A stretch of DNA of 64,000 nucleotides from Calothrix sp. 336/3 (GCF_000734895.2 NZ_CP011382.1:3884700-3948699); one strand, 5' to 3'. Shown: positions 1 to 10,213, counted from the first letter of the stretch. Program-made: numbers and translations. Notes: generated by a model not told the origin, from the sequence alone.

Positions 1-1
1 A

Positions 2-3000
2 TTGCGGCGTTTAGCTCCCGATTTTACCAATTGGGCTGCCACACCCATCAAACTGGAAATGACGACAGAGGAATTATTGCAATTCCTGCGCCAAGAAACC
101 AACTCCCTATTTACCAAAATTCTGCACCCCAGTACCCAGCAACACACGGGAACCCCTGTAATTCAGACACAGCAGACAATGGGATTGATTTGGGATTGTA
201 GCAGTCATGAATTTGGTTGTGCAATTAAAGATTTAGAGAATCGTGGAATTAAGTTAGAGCCAGAACTAAATGCTTGTGTCGAGTTTGTCTTTGGTTTAGA
301 TAAATACACCCACGACTATATTGATGAAGCAGAAGCCCATTTTCAAAAAAGTCTGGAATTTTGGCAAAAATCTCCCCTAGAAACCACCGTTGATAACTCT
401 TGGAACCGAGGTCGGGTGTTAGAGTGGGAAACCTCCGTACCATCTGCTTCCACTCCCCCTTCTCCCCATATCTTACGCAAAGGTGTTTTATTATACTGCA
501 TAGGTTTATGTCACTATCGTCGTGCCGAACGTTATCAAGTAGACAATAGTGATTACTGGGATGCAGCTAAGTCCTATTTTCAGGAAAGTCTGCAAGTATT
601 TGAAAGTGTTGGTTATACAGCTTTAGTTGCTCAGTTTATCAATCGACTGGCAGAAGTTTTACAGCATCTGCAAGCTTGGGATGAGCTGAAACAGATTGCC
701 GAGAAGTCTCTTGAACTGCATCAAAATCATGGTACAAGGATTCAGCTTGCCTGTGATTACGGCTTTTTAGGTGAAGTGGCTGTACAAAAAGGCTGGTGGT
801 CATTAGCAATTCAGAATGCCCATACTGCCTTATTTTACCTAGCTGAGGCGAAAAATGACCCCCATCAAGGGCTATTTCCCCTATTATTAGAACAGATATA
901 TCGTTTAAATTTAGCCAAAGCTTTAAGGCAAATTCGTGAGCAAAAAATTGCCAGTGATCAGTTAGATATAGCTAGCGAACAACTGCAAACAGCACTAGAA
1001 AAAAGTGACCATCGCTACGATGCCCACAAGTATATTCGCTTACTTAGAACCCTGCGATCGCTCTACTTTCAATCTGGTTTATACGCCCAAGCATTCCGCA
1101 TCCGTCAACAGAGACGTTCTGTAGAGCAACAATACGGTTTTCGGGCATTTATTGGAGCTGGTAGACTCCAACCCCAAAGACAAGTTACCAATCCCGTCTT
1201 AATATCTCCGGTGGTCAGCAGCAGTATTGCTTTAGAAATAGCCGCTTCTGGTCGAGAACGGGATATCAATCAACTCATTGGTAGAATTAGCCGTCCTGAC
1301 CAGAAATTAACCGTAATTCATGGTCAATCTGGAGTGGGTAAGAGTTCCACAGTGACAGCTGGTTTAGTGCCAGCTTTGCAAAATCGGGCAATTATCGACC
1401 AGATAGCTGTACCAGTAGTCGTACAAGTTTATACGGATTGTTGGCTAAGGGCTCTAGGTAAATCTTTGGCAGAAGCCATGGTAGCGATGCGGGGAGAAGA
1501 AAGCACCACCCAGACTCGTGATGCTAATTCAGAAAAACCCGTGCCAATTTTGACCACGGAAGCAGAGATATTTGCCCAGTTACAAAGTAATGCTGATAAC
1601 TACTTAATTACAGTCCTAGTGTTTGACCAATTAGAGGAATTCTTTTTTGGTTGTGAGGAACGCTATGAGAAAGAAAGACTAGATAAATTTCTTTATGATT
1701 GTTTACAAATTCCTTTTGTTAAGGTGATTTTTTCCGTGAGAGAAGATTACTTACATCATTTACTTGACTTTAAACATTTATCAGCCTTAGAGGCTATTAA
1801 TTATAATATTCTCGATAAAAATATTCTCTATCAATTAAACAATTTTACTCCCAATGATGCCAAACATATCATTCAAAAGTTGACAGCGCGATCGCAACTG
1901 AATTTAGAAGCAGAATTAATCGATGTATTAGTAGAAGATTTAGCTGGAGATTTTCAAGAAGTTCGCCCCATTGAATTACAAGTAGTCGGCGCTCAATTAC
2001 AAGATGAGCGGATTACAACTCTAGCGAAATATGAACCTTTTCGTCCCAATAAATTAATTGAAAGATATCTGCGGGAATTAATTCAAGATTGTGGCGCAGA
2101 AAATGAGCGGGCAGCACTTTTAGTCTTATATTTACTGACAGATGATAACCGCAAAAGACCCTTCAAGACTAAAGCTGAATTGACTGTAGAATTAGCCGAA
2201 TTGGAAGATGAAGGTAAACTAGAGCTAATTCTGGATATTTTGGTACGTTCTGGATTGGTGATACTCTTCCCAGAACTGCCAGAACGTTATCAGTTAATCC
2301 ATGATTATTTAGTCGATTTAATCCGGGCTTTACAACAGGAAGAATTAAAGCTACAAAATCAACTCAAAGAACTACGACAACAAGTACAACAAAGAGAAAC
2401 AGAAATTGCCCGTTTAAATAGTGAATTACGCAAAAATAAGCAAAAATCAAGACAAATAGATGTTTCTGTGCAACCCGGTTTAGACCTGCTGACAGAACTA
2501 AAAGAACTACGCAAACGAGAAGAACTCAGTCGCCTAGAAATTGAACAACTAACATCAGAATTACAACAGGAAAGACTGCAAACCGAACTAGCAGAAAGTA
2601 GAGAAAAAGAAAGTCGTTCTTTGAAGATTGCTCTTGCAGGTTCAGTGACCGCAATTTTTGCCTTAACTGCCTCAACTGTCATGGCAGGTTATTTATGGCG
2701 ACAGGCAGTATTTAGTGAAATTAGAGCTATTATTGCCGTCAGTGAACTATTCTTTGCCAAAGATAGTAATAGTGACGCTTTAAGAGAAGGGATTAAAGCT
2801 GGAAGAAAACTCCAGACAGCAATTTTCCCTGATGATGAAACCAAAGCTCAAGTTGTCACAGCTCTCTACCAAGCAATTCCAAAAATACGAGAAAAACAAC
2901 GCTTGGAATCACATAAAAAAGGTGTCAATGCAGTTAGCTTTAGTCCGGATGGTAAATTTTTTGCCTCTGCAAGTGCAGATAAAACGATTAAACTATGGCA

Positions 3001-4741
3001 TGTGGGTACTTCCCAAAGTCTAGTTTTTCAGACTTTAAGAGGTAATACAGAAGCTGTAAATAGTGTCAGTTTCAGTCCCGATGGTCAATTAATTGCCTCT
3101 GGTGGACAAGACAAAACAGTTCGTTTGTGGAACCTTCAATCCAAATTATCCCGTAAAGTTACCAAGCCAATCCTAGAAGGACATAAAGATGTTGTTAATA
3201 CCATCAGTTTCAGTCCTGATGGGCAACTTCTAGCTTCTGCCAGTACTGATAAAACCATTATTATCTGGAATCGCCAGGGAGAGCGATTAGAGACTTTAAC
3301 TGGTCATAGTGATGCAGTATTAAATTTAGCCTGGTCTCCCCAGGGAGATATTTTAGCTTCTGCCAGTGGCGATAAAACTTTCAAGTTATGGTACCGTAAT
3401 GGCAAGCTTTGGCAAACCTCTGCCAAACATTCCGAGGGAATTAAAAGTCTTGCTTGGTCTCCTGATGGAAATTTTATTGTCACAGGTTGTTTAGATGGAA
3501 CGATGCGACTGTGGACAAGGAAAGGCAAACTTGTAAAAAGCTATCCCAAACAAAATGATACTATCTTGAGCCTGGCTTTCAGTCCAGATGGTAAAGTAAT
3601 TGCCTCTGCCAATCGGAATAAAACTATCAAATTGTGGCGCAGGGACGGTGTACTTATTGGTACATTAAAAGGGCATGGCGATCGCGTCAATAGTGTGATT
3701 TTTAGCCCAGATGGTAAAACCTTGGCATCTGCTGCTGCTAGTCAAGATCCCACAATTCGTCTTTGGAATTGGCAAGATACTTTACAACAAAACCTCAAAG
3801 CACATAGTAAGAGTGTTACTAGCATTAGTTTTGCCCCCAAAGGAGATATTTTTGCTTCTGCGAGTGAAGATAAAAGTGTGAAAATCTGGAATTTGGAAGG
3901 TAAACTCCAACATGAACTCCTAGGGCATACTGCACAGGTTTCTGATATCAATTTCTCTCCTGATGGTAGTCAATTAGCTAGCGCGAGTAACGATAAGAGT
4001 GTCAAAATCTGGGCTATAGATGGTAAAAATACTATCAACCTATTGGGACATACCCAAGATGTAGTCACAGTTACTTGGTCTCCCAATGGTAAAATTATTG
4101 CCTCTGGTAGTAAAGATAAGACCGTGAAGTTATGGAATCCCCAAGGTAAGGAGTTAAAAACCCTCACCGGACATGAAAAACCAGTAAATCTTGTGCGTTT
4201 CAGTCCTGATGGTCAATTGGTTGCTTCCGCGAGTGAAGACGGTACTATTAAACTCTGGGAGCGTGACGGTAAGCTCTCACGAACTCTATCAGAAGGTAAT
4301 CCTGTCAATAGCATTGCTTGGTCTTTAGATAGTAAGACTCTTGTTGCCGTTACTGATCAGAAAGCTAGCCTCTGGAGTCGTGATGGTATTCTTTTGCACC
4401 ACTTTAAAACCAATGGAGATAGTTTTTTTAGCGTCAGTTTCAGTCCCGATGGTAAAATAGTGGCAGCAACTAGTAGTGATAAAGCCAGGTTTTGGCAATC
4501 AGATGGCACTTTAGTGATTAATTTACGAGTTCAAAAAGATAAATTTAATCGACTAACTAGTCTCAGTTTTAGTCCCAATCAACAAACATTAGCTATGGGT
4601 AGTGCTAATGGTATAATTCTACTGAGTAAATTTCAAATAGAAGATATTCAACTCGAAAAGTTACTTGTTAGTGGTTGTAATTCCCTGCGAGACTTTCTAG
4701 GAAGTAATGTTACTCAAAGTCAGAGTCTCTGTGCAGAGTGA
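2..4741 (+). CDS. TPR - STAND NTPase - WD40 repeat protein (5' partial)
   Basis: The reading frame is open to the left edge, so the true start lies outside the window. The visible 1579 residues hold, in order: a helical TPR-like region (about 90-390); a STAND-type P-loop NTPase with Walker A GQSGVGKSS near residue 441 and a Walker B-like VLVFDQLEEF; a winged-helix-like section; a charged coiled coil (about 780-870); one hydrophobic segment (about 876-900); and 14 WD40 repeats (about 969-1547), enough for two seven-blade propellers. Known members of this architecture are nucleotide-driven sensor/scaffold proteins abundant in filamentous cyanobacteria. No caspase, TIR or kinase effector is visible in this part; one could be encoded upstream. 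The hydrophobic segment suggests membrane anchoring between ATPase and propellers. The ligand and role are unknown. Confident of architecture, not of function. Confidence 0.93.
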   Translation: MRRLAPDFTNWAATPIKLEMTTEELLQFLRQETNSLFTKILHPSTQQHTGTPVIQTQQTMGLIWDCSSHEFGCAIKDLENRGIKLEPELNACVEFVFGLDKYTHDYIDEAEAHFQKSLEFWQKSPLETTVDNSWNRGRVLEWETSVPSASTPPSPHILRKGVLLYCIGLCHYRRAERYQVDNSDYWDAAKSYFQESLQVFESVGYTALVAQFINRLAEVLQHLQAWDELKQIAEKSLELHQNHGTRIQLACDYGFLGEVAVQKGWWSLAIQNAHTALFYLAEAKNDPHQGLFPLLLEQIYRLNLAKALRQIREQKIASDQLDIASEQLQTALEKSDHRYDAHKYIRLLRTLRSLYFQSGLYAQAFRIRQQRRSVEQQYGFRAFIGAGRLQPQRQVTNPVLISPVVSSSIALEIAASGRERDINQLIGRISRPDQKLTVIHGQSGVGKSSTVTAGLVPALQNRAIIDQIAVPVVVQVYTDCWLRALGKSLAEAMVAMRGEESTTQTRDANSEKPVPILTTEAEIFAQLQSNADNYLITVLVFDQLEEFFFGCEERYEKERLDKFLYDCLQIPFVKVIFSVREDYLHHLLDFKHLSALEAINYNILDKNILYQLNNFTPNDAKHIIQKLTARSQLNLEAELIDVLVEDLAGDFQEVRPIELQVVGAQLQDERITTLAKYEPFRPNKLIERYLRELIQDCGAENERAALLVLYLLTDDNRKRPFKTKAELTVELAELEDEGKLELILDILVRSGLVILFPELPERYQLIHDYLVDLIRALQQEELKLQNQLKELRQQVQQRETEIARLNSELRKNKQKSRQIDVSVQPGLDLLTELKELRKREELSRLEIEQLTSELQQERLQTELAESREKESRSLKIALAGSVTAIFALTASTVMAGYLWRQAVFSEIRAIIAVSELFFAKDSNSDALREGIKAGRKLQTAIFPDDETKAQVVTALYQAIPKIREKQRLESHKKGVNAVSFSPDGKFFASASADKTIKLWHVGTSQSLVFQTLRGNTEAVNSVSFSPDGQLIASGGQDKTVRLWNLQSKLSRKVTKPILEGHKDVVNTISFSPDGQLLASASTDKTIIIWNRQGERLETLTGHSDAVLNLAWSPQGDILASASGDKTFKLWYRNGKLWQTSAKHSEGIKSLAWSPDGNFIVTGCLDGTMRLWTRKGKLVKSYPKQNDTILSLAFSPDGKVIASANRNKTIKLWRRDGVLIGTLKGHGDRVNSVIFSPDGKTLASAAASQDPTIRLWNWQDTLQQNLKAHSKSVTSISFAPKGDIFASASEDKSVKIWNLEGKLQHELLGHTAQVSDINFSPDGSQLASASNDKSVKIWAIDGKNTINLLGHTQDVVTVTWSPNGKIIASGSKDKTVKLWNPQGKELKTLTGHEKPVNLVRFSPDGQLVASASEDGTIKLWERDGKLSRTLSEGNPVNSIAWSLDSKTLVAVTDQKASLWSRDGILLHHFKTNGDSFFSVSFSPDGKIVAATSSDKARFWQSDGTLVINLRVQKDKFNRLTSLSFSPNQQTLAMGSANGIILLSKFQIEDIQLEKLLVSGCNSLRDFLGSNVTQSQSLCAE

Positions 4742-4820
4742 ACTGTCTAGAATTTTTATTTTGATAGTAAATTCTCTCGAATTTTTAGTCATTTCTCAAC
4801 TCATTTCCACTTTTCTCTAT

Positions 4821-6170
4821 TTAATACCTTGTCCACAAAACTTTGACTTCCTGTTCTAAATCCCAATCCTGCATTGCTTCCCATTCCGCTTCTCGAATTG
4901 CCAGAAATGCTGTTGATAGTTGGGAATTCAAAGCATTTAAGAGAAAATCATTGTGTCGAATCTGGGCGATCGCCTCTCCTAAATTTTCTGGTAACTGATC
5001 AATTCCCCTAATTTTGCGCTCCTCAATGGATAAATCCCCAGGATTAACTGCCAGAGGTTTTCCTGGCTCCATATTTTGCCACACCCCATCTAAACCAGCA
5101 GCGATCGCCACACCTAAAGCAAGGTAAGGATTAGCCGTTGCATCCACTGTTTTGAGTTCAAAATGACTGGGACAACGAAATGTGGGATCACTCGGAACCC
5201 GAACTGCTGCTTCTCGATTATCCATCCCCCAACAACGAAAAGCACCACTCCAAGCATGGGGACGAATCCGACGGTAGGAATTCACCGAGGGAGTGGTAAT
5301 TGCCATCAGTGAAGGTAGGTGATGGAGAATACCTGCAATAAAATTAATCCCTACCTGGGATAGTCCACAGACTCCCTGGGGTTCTGGTAGAATATTTTGC
5401 CCATCTCGCCACAAACTTAAGTGCAGGTGACAACCACTCCCCGCACCTTCTGGAAAAATCTTCGGTAAAAATGATGCTTGCAAATTATGATGTTGGGCAA
5501 CAGCGTGGACAGTTTCCCGAAAAGCAATTTGCCAGTCTGCTGCTTGCAAAGCATCTGTGTAACGCATGGAAATTTCTTGCTGTCCGGCTCCCGATTCAGG
5601 ATAATATTGTTCAACTGGTATACCTTGGGCAACTAAAGCATCAGCAATATCATTAATTACCTCACAGTTAATATCCATGGACTGAGTAGCCGCAAATAGC
5701 GTGGAATCTACAGGAATAATTCCATGGGGTGTTTCTCGTAATAAATAGAACTCATTTTCAAAGGCAGCTTTAATTTCTAAACCTTCGCTCTCTGCTTCTT
5801 CAATCATACGTTTGAGAAAATGACGTGGACAAAAAGCCCACGGTTCTCCGTATCTTTTCATGTTGCCTAAGACACGAGCATGACCGCGAGAATAGGGCAA
5901 AATTGTTAAAGTTGACCAATCTGGAGTTAAACGCACTTCTCCCACCGCACTTAAACCAGTTTTCCGTACTACTCCGTCATACATTACTGGTATCCCTTGC
6001 TGCCCTGCGGAAATTCCTACACCATGGTCAAAATAATGGCATAGCATATCTACGTGAACGGCTTTTCCCCGAATAATATTGGCATTGTCACACCAGATAA
6101 TTCGGACAAATCGCACATCTGCATCTTTGAGATACTTGTAAGTTTTCTTAAAAGCGCTGCTTTCAGTCAT
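4821..6170 (-). CDS. glutamine synthetase family protein (GlnT/PuuA-like)
   Basis: A 449-residue ATP-dependent amide ligase of the glutamine synthetase superfamily. Visible hallmarks are the N-terminal beta-grasp (RFVRIIWCDNANIIRGK), metal/glutamate residues in FENEFYL (137-143), GSGCHLHLS (244-252), the nucleotide-loop motif NSYRRIRP (298-305) and NREAAVRVP (318-326). The length matches the GlnA/PuuA size class. The N-terminus, which mentions a carried substrate-side motif (RGKAV), is closer to gamma-glutamyl-amine or -polyamine ligases and FluG-type GS domains than to the main nitrogen-assimilating GSI, so the amine substrate may not be ammonia. It is convergent with the upstream STAND gene and divergent from the NADH dehydrogenase gene, with 416 bp between start codons. 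The start at 6170 is an ATG. Confidence 0.85.
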   Translation of the reverse strand: MTESSAFKKTYKYLKDADVRFVRIIWCDNANIIRGKAVHVDMLCHYFDHGVGISAGQQGIPVMYDGVVRKTGLSAVGEVRLTPDWSTLTILPYSRGHARVLGNMKRYGEPWAFCPRHFLKRMIEEAESEGLEIKAAFENEFYLLRETPHGIIPVDSTLFAATQSMDINCEVINDIADALVAQGIPVEQYYPESGAGQQEISMRYTDALQAADWQIAFRETVHAVAQHHNLQASFLPKIFPEGAGSGCHLHLSLWRDGQNILPEPQGVCGLSQVGINFIAGILHHLPSLMAITTPSVNSYRRIRPHAWSGAFRCWGMDNREAAVRVPSDPTFRCPSHFELKTVDATANPYLALGVAIAAGLDGVWQNMEPGKPLAVNPGDLSIEERKIRGIDQLPENLGEAIAQIRHNDFLLNALNSQLSTAFLAIREAEWEAMQDWDLEQEVKVLWTRY

Positions 6171-6369
6171 TTTTCGAGAATGTGGAGGGAGCTAATTTTT
6201 CAGCCAAGAATATTTCTGGCAACTGGTAGTTTCTTCAACAAAAACCCTAACCAGGTTACGAGAGACATATTCTAATCCGATTTCATCGAAATTTTTAATT
6301 TCTTTATCCTAATCACAGGAATAGCAGTTTTACTATTTCATCTTCACAGCAATTATGACTAGATTTCAT

Positions 6370-6412
6370 GTGACTTAAGTTACTTTACAATGCCTTGTCC
6401 TGTGTATATCCT
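6370..6412 (+). promoter_or_regulatory. candidate NtcA-type promoter upstream of NDH-2
   Basis: GTGACTTAAGTTAC (6370-6383) is a near-perfect palindrome that fits GTN10AC, and GTAN8TAC with one change. A TANNNT hexamer (TATCCT, 6407-6412) follows 23 bp later. That spacing is what is known for NtcA-activated class II promoters in cyanobacteria. It faces the NADH dehydrogenase gene with a leader of about 170 nt. On the opposite strand no matching -10 is found at this spacing. The rest of the 6171-6586 gap shows no gene. Short motif, so chance occurrence is possible. Confidence 0.4.
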
Positions 6413-6586
6413 CTTAAGCACTTTCGCCATTGACTAAAGCTTGGTCAAATTAATAACCTGAAAGTGGTATCTCATGAGACTTTTATCTTTTTTTTATATG
6501 TCCACGACAAACAGAAAAAGATATGACAATATTGATACAATTCGTTATAAACAGAAATAATTTTGCAACATAAGGAAATATATCTG

Positions 6587-7945
6587 ATGGTAGATGCAGT
6601 TGAGAATCAGCCACCCCACCAGGTAGTGATTGTTGGTGGTGGTTTTGGTGGGCTTTATGCTGCAAAGGCACTAGGACGTAGTAACGTGAATGTCACTCTC
6701 ATTGATAAACGCAACTTTCACCTTTTCCAACCATTGTTGTATCAAGTGGCAACAGGAACTCTTTCCCCAGCAGATATTTCTTCACCACTGCGTTCGGTGT
6801 TAAGTAAAAGTAAAAATACTCAAGTATTGCTAGGAGAAGTCAACGACATCGATCCCCAAGGACAGAAAGTGATTATGGGAGACAAGGAAGTTTCCTATGA
6901 TACTTTAATTGTGGCAACAGGAGCCAAGCATTCCTATTTTGGTAAGGATGAGTGGGAAGAATTCGCCCCTGGGTTGAAGACAGTTGAAGATGCGATTGAG
7001 ATGCGGAGAAAGATTTTTAGTGCTTTTGAAGCTGCGGAAAAGGAAAGCGATCCCCTAGTTCGTCGGGCTTGGTTAACATTTGTGATCGTTGGTGGAGGTC
7101 CTACAGGAGTAGAATTAGCTGGGGCGATCGCCGAGTTGGCATACCATACCATGAAGGAAGATTTTCGCAATATCGACACTTCCGAAGCACAGGTAATTCT
7201 CCTAGAAGGTTTAGATCGAGTTTTGCCACCCTTTGCCCCAGAATTATCAGCACAGGCAGAAGTATCTTTACAAAAATTGGGTGTCAGCGTCCAAACTAAG
7301 ACATTAGTCACGAATATAGAAGATGATATTGTCACCCTCAAACAAGGGGAAGAAATTAAGCAAATTGCTGCGAAGACAGTATTATGGGCAGCAGGGGTTA
7401 AAGCTTCACCCGTAGGTAAAGTCTTAGGAGAGCGCACTGGTGTAGAGTGCGATCGCGCTGGAAGAGTCATGGTAGAACCAGACTTCAGTATTAAAGGTTA
7501 TGAAAATATATTTGTAGTTGGTGACTTGGCAAATTATACCCAGGAAAGTGGTAGACCATTACCTGGAGTAGCACCAGTGGCAATGCAAGCAGGTGAATAT
7601 GTTGCTTCCGTCATCAAACATCGCTTGCAGGGGCAAACTGCACCCCAATTCCGCTATGTAGATCACGGTAGTTTAGCTGTCATTGGACAAAATTCTGCGG
7701 TGGTTGACTTAGGATTTATCAAACTCACAGGATTTTTTGCTTGGCTATTCTGGTTAATTGTTCACGTTTACTTCCTAATTGAATTTGATAACAAGCTAGT
7801 AGTGGCAATTCAGTGGTTCTGTAACTACTTCACTCGTAATCGTGGAGCTAGAATCATCACAGGTAGAGAATCCTTACCCTCAGTACCAATTGCTAACAAT
7901 GGACATTATTCAGGTGTGAAAAATAGACAACCTGTGAATGTGTAG
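6587..7945 (+). CDS. type II NADH dehydrogenase (NDH-2), NAD(P)/FAD oxidoreductase
   Basis: 452 residues from the chosen ATG, which is preceded at 6572 by AAGGA; an upstream in-frame TTG at 6563 lacks a ribosome-binding site. The enzyme is a flavoprotein that passes electrons from NAD(P)H to membrane quinones without pumping protons. Two dinucleotide folds are visible: the FAD-binding GGGFGGL (17-23) and the NADH-binding VGGGPTGVELAG (about 167-178). VVGDLANY (C-terminal FAD motif) and a hydrophobic tail region (GFFAWLFWLIVHVYFLIEF) that would seat it on the membrane are also present. Cyanobacteria usually carry several (NdbA-C); which one this is cannot be said. It ends in a strong terminator and is monocistronic. 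A candidate NtcA site lies upstream. Confidence 0.92.
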   Translation: MVDAVENQPPHQVVIVGGGFGGLYAAKALGRSNVNVTLIDKRNFHLFQPLLYQVATGTLSPADISSPLRSVLSKSKNTQVLLGEVNDIDPQGQKVIMGDKEVSYDTLIVATGAKHSYFGKDEWEEFAPGLKTVEDAIEMRRKIFSAFEAAEKESDPLVRRAWLTFVIVGGGPTGVELAGAIAELAYHTMKEDFRNIDTSEAQVILLEGLDRVLPPFAPELSAQAEVSLQKLGVSVQTKTLVTNIEDDIVTLKQGEEIKQIAAKTVLWAAGVKASPVGKVLGERTGVECDRAGRVMVEPDFSIKGYENIFVVGDLANYTQESGRPLPGVAPVAMQAGEYVASVIKHRLQGQTAPQFRYVDHGSLAVIGQNSAVVDLGFIKLTGFFAWLFWLIVHVYFLIEFDNKLVVAIQWFCNYFTRNRGARIITGRESLPSVPIANNGHYSGVKNRQPVNV

Positions 7946-7958
7946 GGCTAAAAATGAG

Positions 7959-7990
7959 ATACCCGGCTTTGAGAGAAAGTCGGGTATTTT
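7959..7990 (+). terminator. rho-independent terminator after NDH-2
   Basis: A 12-bp stem (ATACCCGGCTTT with AAAGTCGGGTAT, one G-U pair) with a GAGAG loop is followed by TTT, starting 13 bp after the stop codon. It also lies downstream of the convergent pentapeptide gene. Confidence 0.85.
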
Positions 7991-8032
7991 AGTGATTAGA
8001 TTCTTGAATGCAGCGTAGCTGACAAATAATTA

Positions 8033-8539
8033 TTACCTACACCCCAAACTTTCCCTTGTCTCCACACCAGTCACCGAATTCACACCCTCAGCACGCTCGC
8101 AAAGTAAAGAGACTTGATATCTATCAATTAAAGCATCAGTAAAATCTGCCCCTGTAATATCAGCATCATAAAAACGGCTACGGGTAAGGGTGGCACCTTC
8201 CAAAATTGTGTTTTTCAAGTTTGCCCCATCTAAAGTCACTCTATCCACTAAAGCATTAGTTAGGTTAGCATTTTCTAAATTTGCCTTGAGCAAGACACCT
8301 TTGGTAAAGATGGCGTTAGTTAAATCTGCTCCTTCAAAGTTTGTTCCCCGCATTTCCGCAGCTACAAAAGTGACACCCGCTAAATCTGTATGGGAAAAAT
8401 CGCGATTTTCCAGATTAGCATTGCTGTAATTAATCGTATTTAACTGAGCAAAAGCCGGCTTGGCATTAAGCACAACTAATAACCAAGCGAGAAATATAAT
8501 AGTAATTATTCCGAGAAAATGACGAAAGTATTTTTGCAT
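8033..8539 (-). CDS. exported pentapeptide-repeat protein
   Basis: 168 residues from the ATG at 8539; the longer frame begins with a TTG at 8572 and would put charged residues before the signal sequence. Residues 1-30 look like a signal peptide (basic MQKYFRH, hydrophobic core, cleavage near AFA-Q). The rest is an A(D/N)LXX-type pentapeptide-repeat right-handed beta helix (for example [25 protein letters not shown]), followed by a short tail with two cysteines (LLCER, LGCR) that could form a disulfide. Such proteins are abundant in cyanobacteria, often in the thylakoid lumen or periplasm, and their functions are mostly unknown. Convergent with NDH-2. Confidence 0.82.
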   Translation of the reverse strand: MQKYFRHFLGIITIIFLAWLLVVLNAKPAFAQLNTINYSNANLENRDFSHTDLAGVTFVAAEMRGTNFEGADLTNAIFTKGVLLKANLENANLTNALVDRVTLDGANLKNTILEGATLTRSRFYDADITGADFTDALIDRYQVSLLCERAEGVNSVTGVETRESLGCR

Positions 8540-8671
8540 TTTTTTATGATATTTCGAGAGGAAGCATAACAAAAAATATAGGACTTTTTGCTATTTATGA
8601 CTGGGAAGTATTTTTATCCATTGGTGATGATTTTGATGGAAAATGAATCACCAATGAACATTAACTTGTGA

Positions 8672-10096
8672 TTACTTCCAATCTTTACCAATTCTGATAG
8701 TAATATCAGATTCTAAGTCCCCCGTTGAGGAAACCTCAATAGCTCCCAATCCGAGAATTTTCTGCAATTCTTCCGCCGCTTGGAGATTACCCTTTTGCAC
8801 GATGATTTTAGTTTCGCTGCGGTCATCTTTCCAATCAGCGATGGGATAAACTTTGGTTAAACCTTTTTGTTTGAGTTGATTGAGAACTGTTTCTCTGACT
8901 TGAGAATTGTTTCCAGAGTTTTGCACAGCTATTTTCATTGTTGCTAGCGATCGCCCATCAGGTTTTAAGCCAGCTAGGTTCACACCCACGTAATCATTGA
9001 GTAATTCTCCCTTACCAGTCAAATCCAACCAGTAGCTATTGGGATCTTGACTCATACGGCTGAAAATACCTGGGAGCATGGTCATTTGAAACTTATCACG
9101 TTCGATACTCAAAGAAAAATTGGCGATCGCCATCATTTCTTCTAGCTTCAAATTGCTATCAAAATATTTATTCATCACACGAATTAACTGGGGTAGTCGT
9201 GGCAACACCGTCGGGCTAAACATCCGTTCCCGCAAACCCACTAACAAAGATTGCTGTCGTTGTACCCGTTGCAAGTCTCCCATATTTGCTTCCCGGAAAC
9301 GGATAAACTGCTCTGCCTGTTCACCGTTGAGATTTTGCCAACCACTAACCAAATCAATGGAGAATTGACCTGCCATATCTTTGTAATTCATGGTTTCTGG
9401 GACAAAGACTTCTACCCCACCCACCTGATCGACTAACTGCCGCAAACCACTGGTGGAAATCCGAATATAACGGTCAATCGGTACATTATTTAGGGTACGA
9501 CTAATCACCCGTAACGCCAAAGCCGGACCGCCTTGAGCATTGGCATCGGAGACTTTATTTAACCCCTTTTCCGGGATTGCAATCATTGTATCCCTGGGGA
9601 TCGATAGCACCCGAATGGTTTTATTTTCTGGGTTTAGCCTCACCAGGAGCATGGTATCACTTTTACCAGCAAAGCTTTCCGGAGAACCATCAACCGTACC
9701 CTTTACGGGCTCGATCCCCATTACTAAAATATTTATGGGTCGTGTTAGTTTATACTGAGATATATTATTCCAAACTTCATTGGCAGAGGGTATTTTCTCC
9801 GATTCTTTCCCACTCCAAGCTAAATCTTCATCAGACTGACCCAAGGTACTCCACAGAGGAGTCCACAGTGCCAGGGTAGATACTAACAATCCCGATAGGG
9901 TGATCCCCATGACAATGGTCAAAATCCAAAACAACCACCGAGGCATTGTTAAGCCCAGTCGGTGATAGAGCTGGCTGGGAATTGACCCTACAGAATCGAC
10001 GAGATTAGGGGAAACATACGGTTGCGGCGTTTCGTTAGAGCGCTGCACTTGTTGAGATGTTCCCTGATGTTGCGACTGTTGCACTTGTTTAACCAC
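8672..10096 (-). CDS. LytR-CpsA-Psr (LCP) family glycopolymer ligase
   Basis: Members transfer polyisoprenyl-pyrophosphate-linked glycopolymers onto peptidoglycan or other cell-surface acceptors. One membrane anchor (WLFWILTIVMGITLSGLLVS) follows a Gln/Ser-rich cytoplasmic tail. The extracellular LCP domain shows the conserved KSDTMLLVRL, the arginine motif SIPRDT and the RFR...GDLQRVQRQQ block that binds the pyrophosphate. The last ~90 residues match the LytR_C domain. The usual call would start at a GTG at 10111 (479 aa), but GGGGAG lies inside that stretch, seven bases before a GTG at 10096, so 474 aa is preferred. It is divergent from the mannose-1-phosphate guanylyltransferase gene, which fits a surface polysaccharide role. 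Confidence 0.9.
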   Translation of the reverse strand: MVKQVQQSQHQGTSQQVQRSNETPQPYVSPNLVDSVGSIPSQLYHRLGLTMPRWLFWILTIVMGITLSGLLVSTLALWTPLWSTLGQSDEDLAWSGKESEKIPSANEVWNNISQYKLTRPINILVMGIEPVKGTVDGSPESFAGKSDTMLLVRLNPENKTIRVLSIPRDTMIAIPEKGLNKVSDANAQGGPALALRVISRTLNNVPIDRYIRISTSGLRQLVDQVGGVEVFVPETMNYKDMAGQFSIDLVSGWQNLNGEQAEQFIRFREANMGDLQRVQRQQSLLVGLRERMFSPTVLPRLPQLIRVMNKYFDSNLKLEEMMAIANFSLSIERDKFQMTMLPGIFSRMSQDPNSYWLDLTGKGELLNDYVGVNLAGLKPDGRSLATMKIAVQNSGNNSQVRETVLNQLKQKGLTKVYPIADWKDDRSETKIIVQKGNLQAAEELQKILGLGAIEVSSTGDLESDITIRIGKDWK

Positions 10097-10213
10097 TGAT
10101 GATCTCCCCACTCAACCACTGTATTAAAAATCTGGCAATGCAACCTACCCATATTGCTAGGGGGAAAGGTGACAGTACACTTGTAGTGTTATTTCGTAAG
10201 TTTTTATGACAAT

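Noticed and set aside
2..4741. Anti-phage defence call for the STAND protein
   Set aside because: No effector domain is visible in the part present and no defence genes are near; WD40-STAND proteins are common in cyanobacteria with other or unknown roles.
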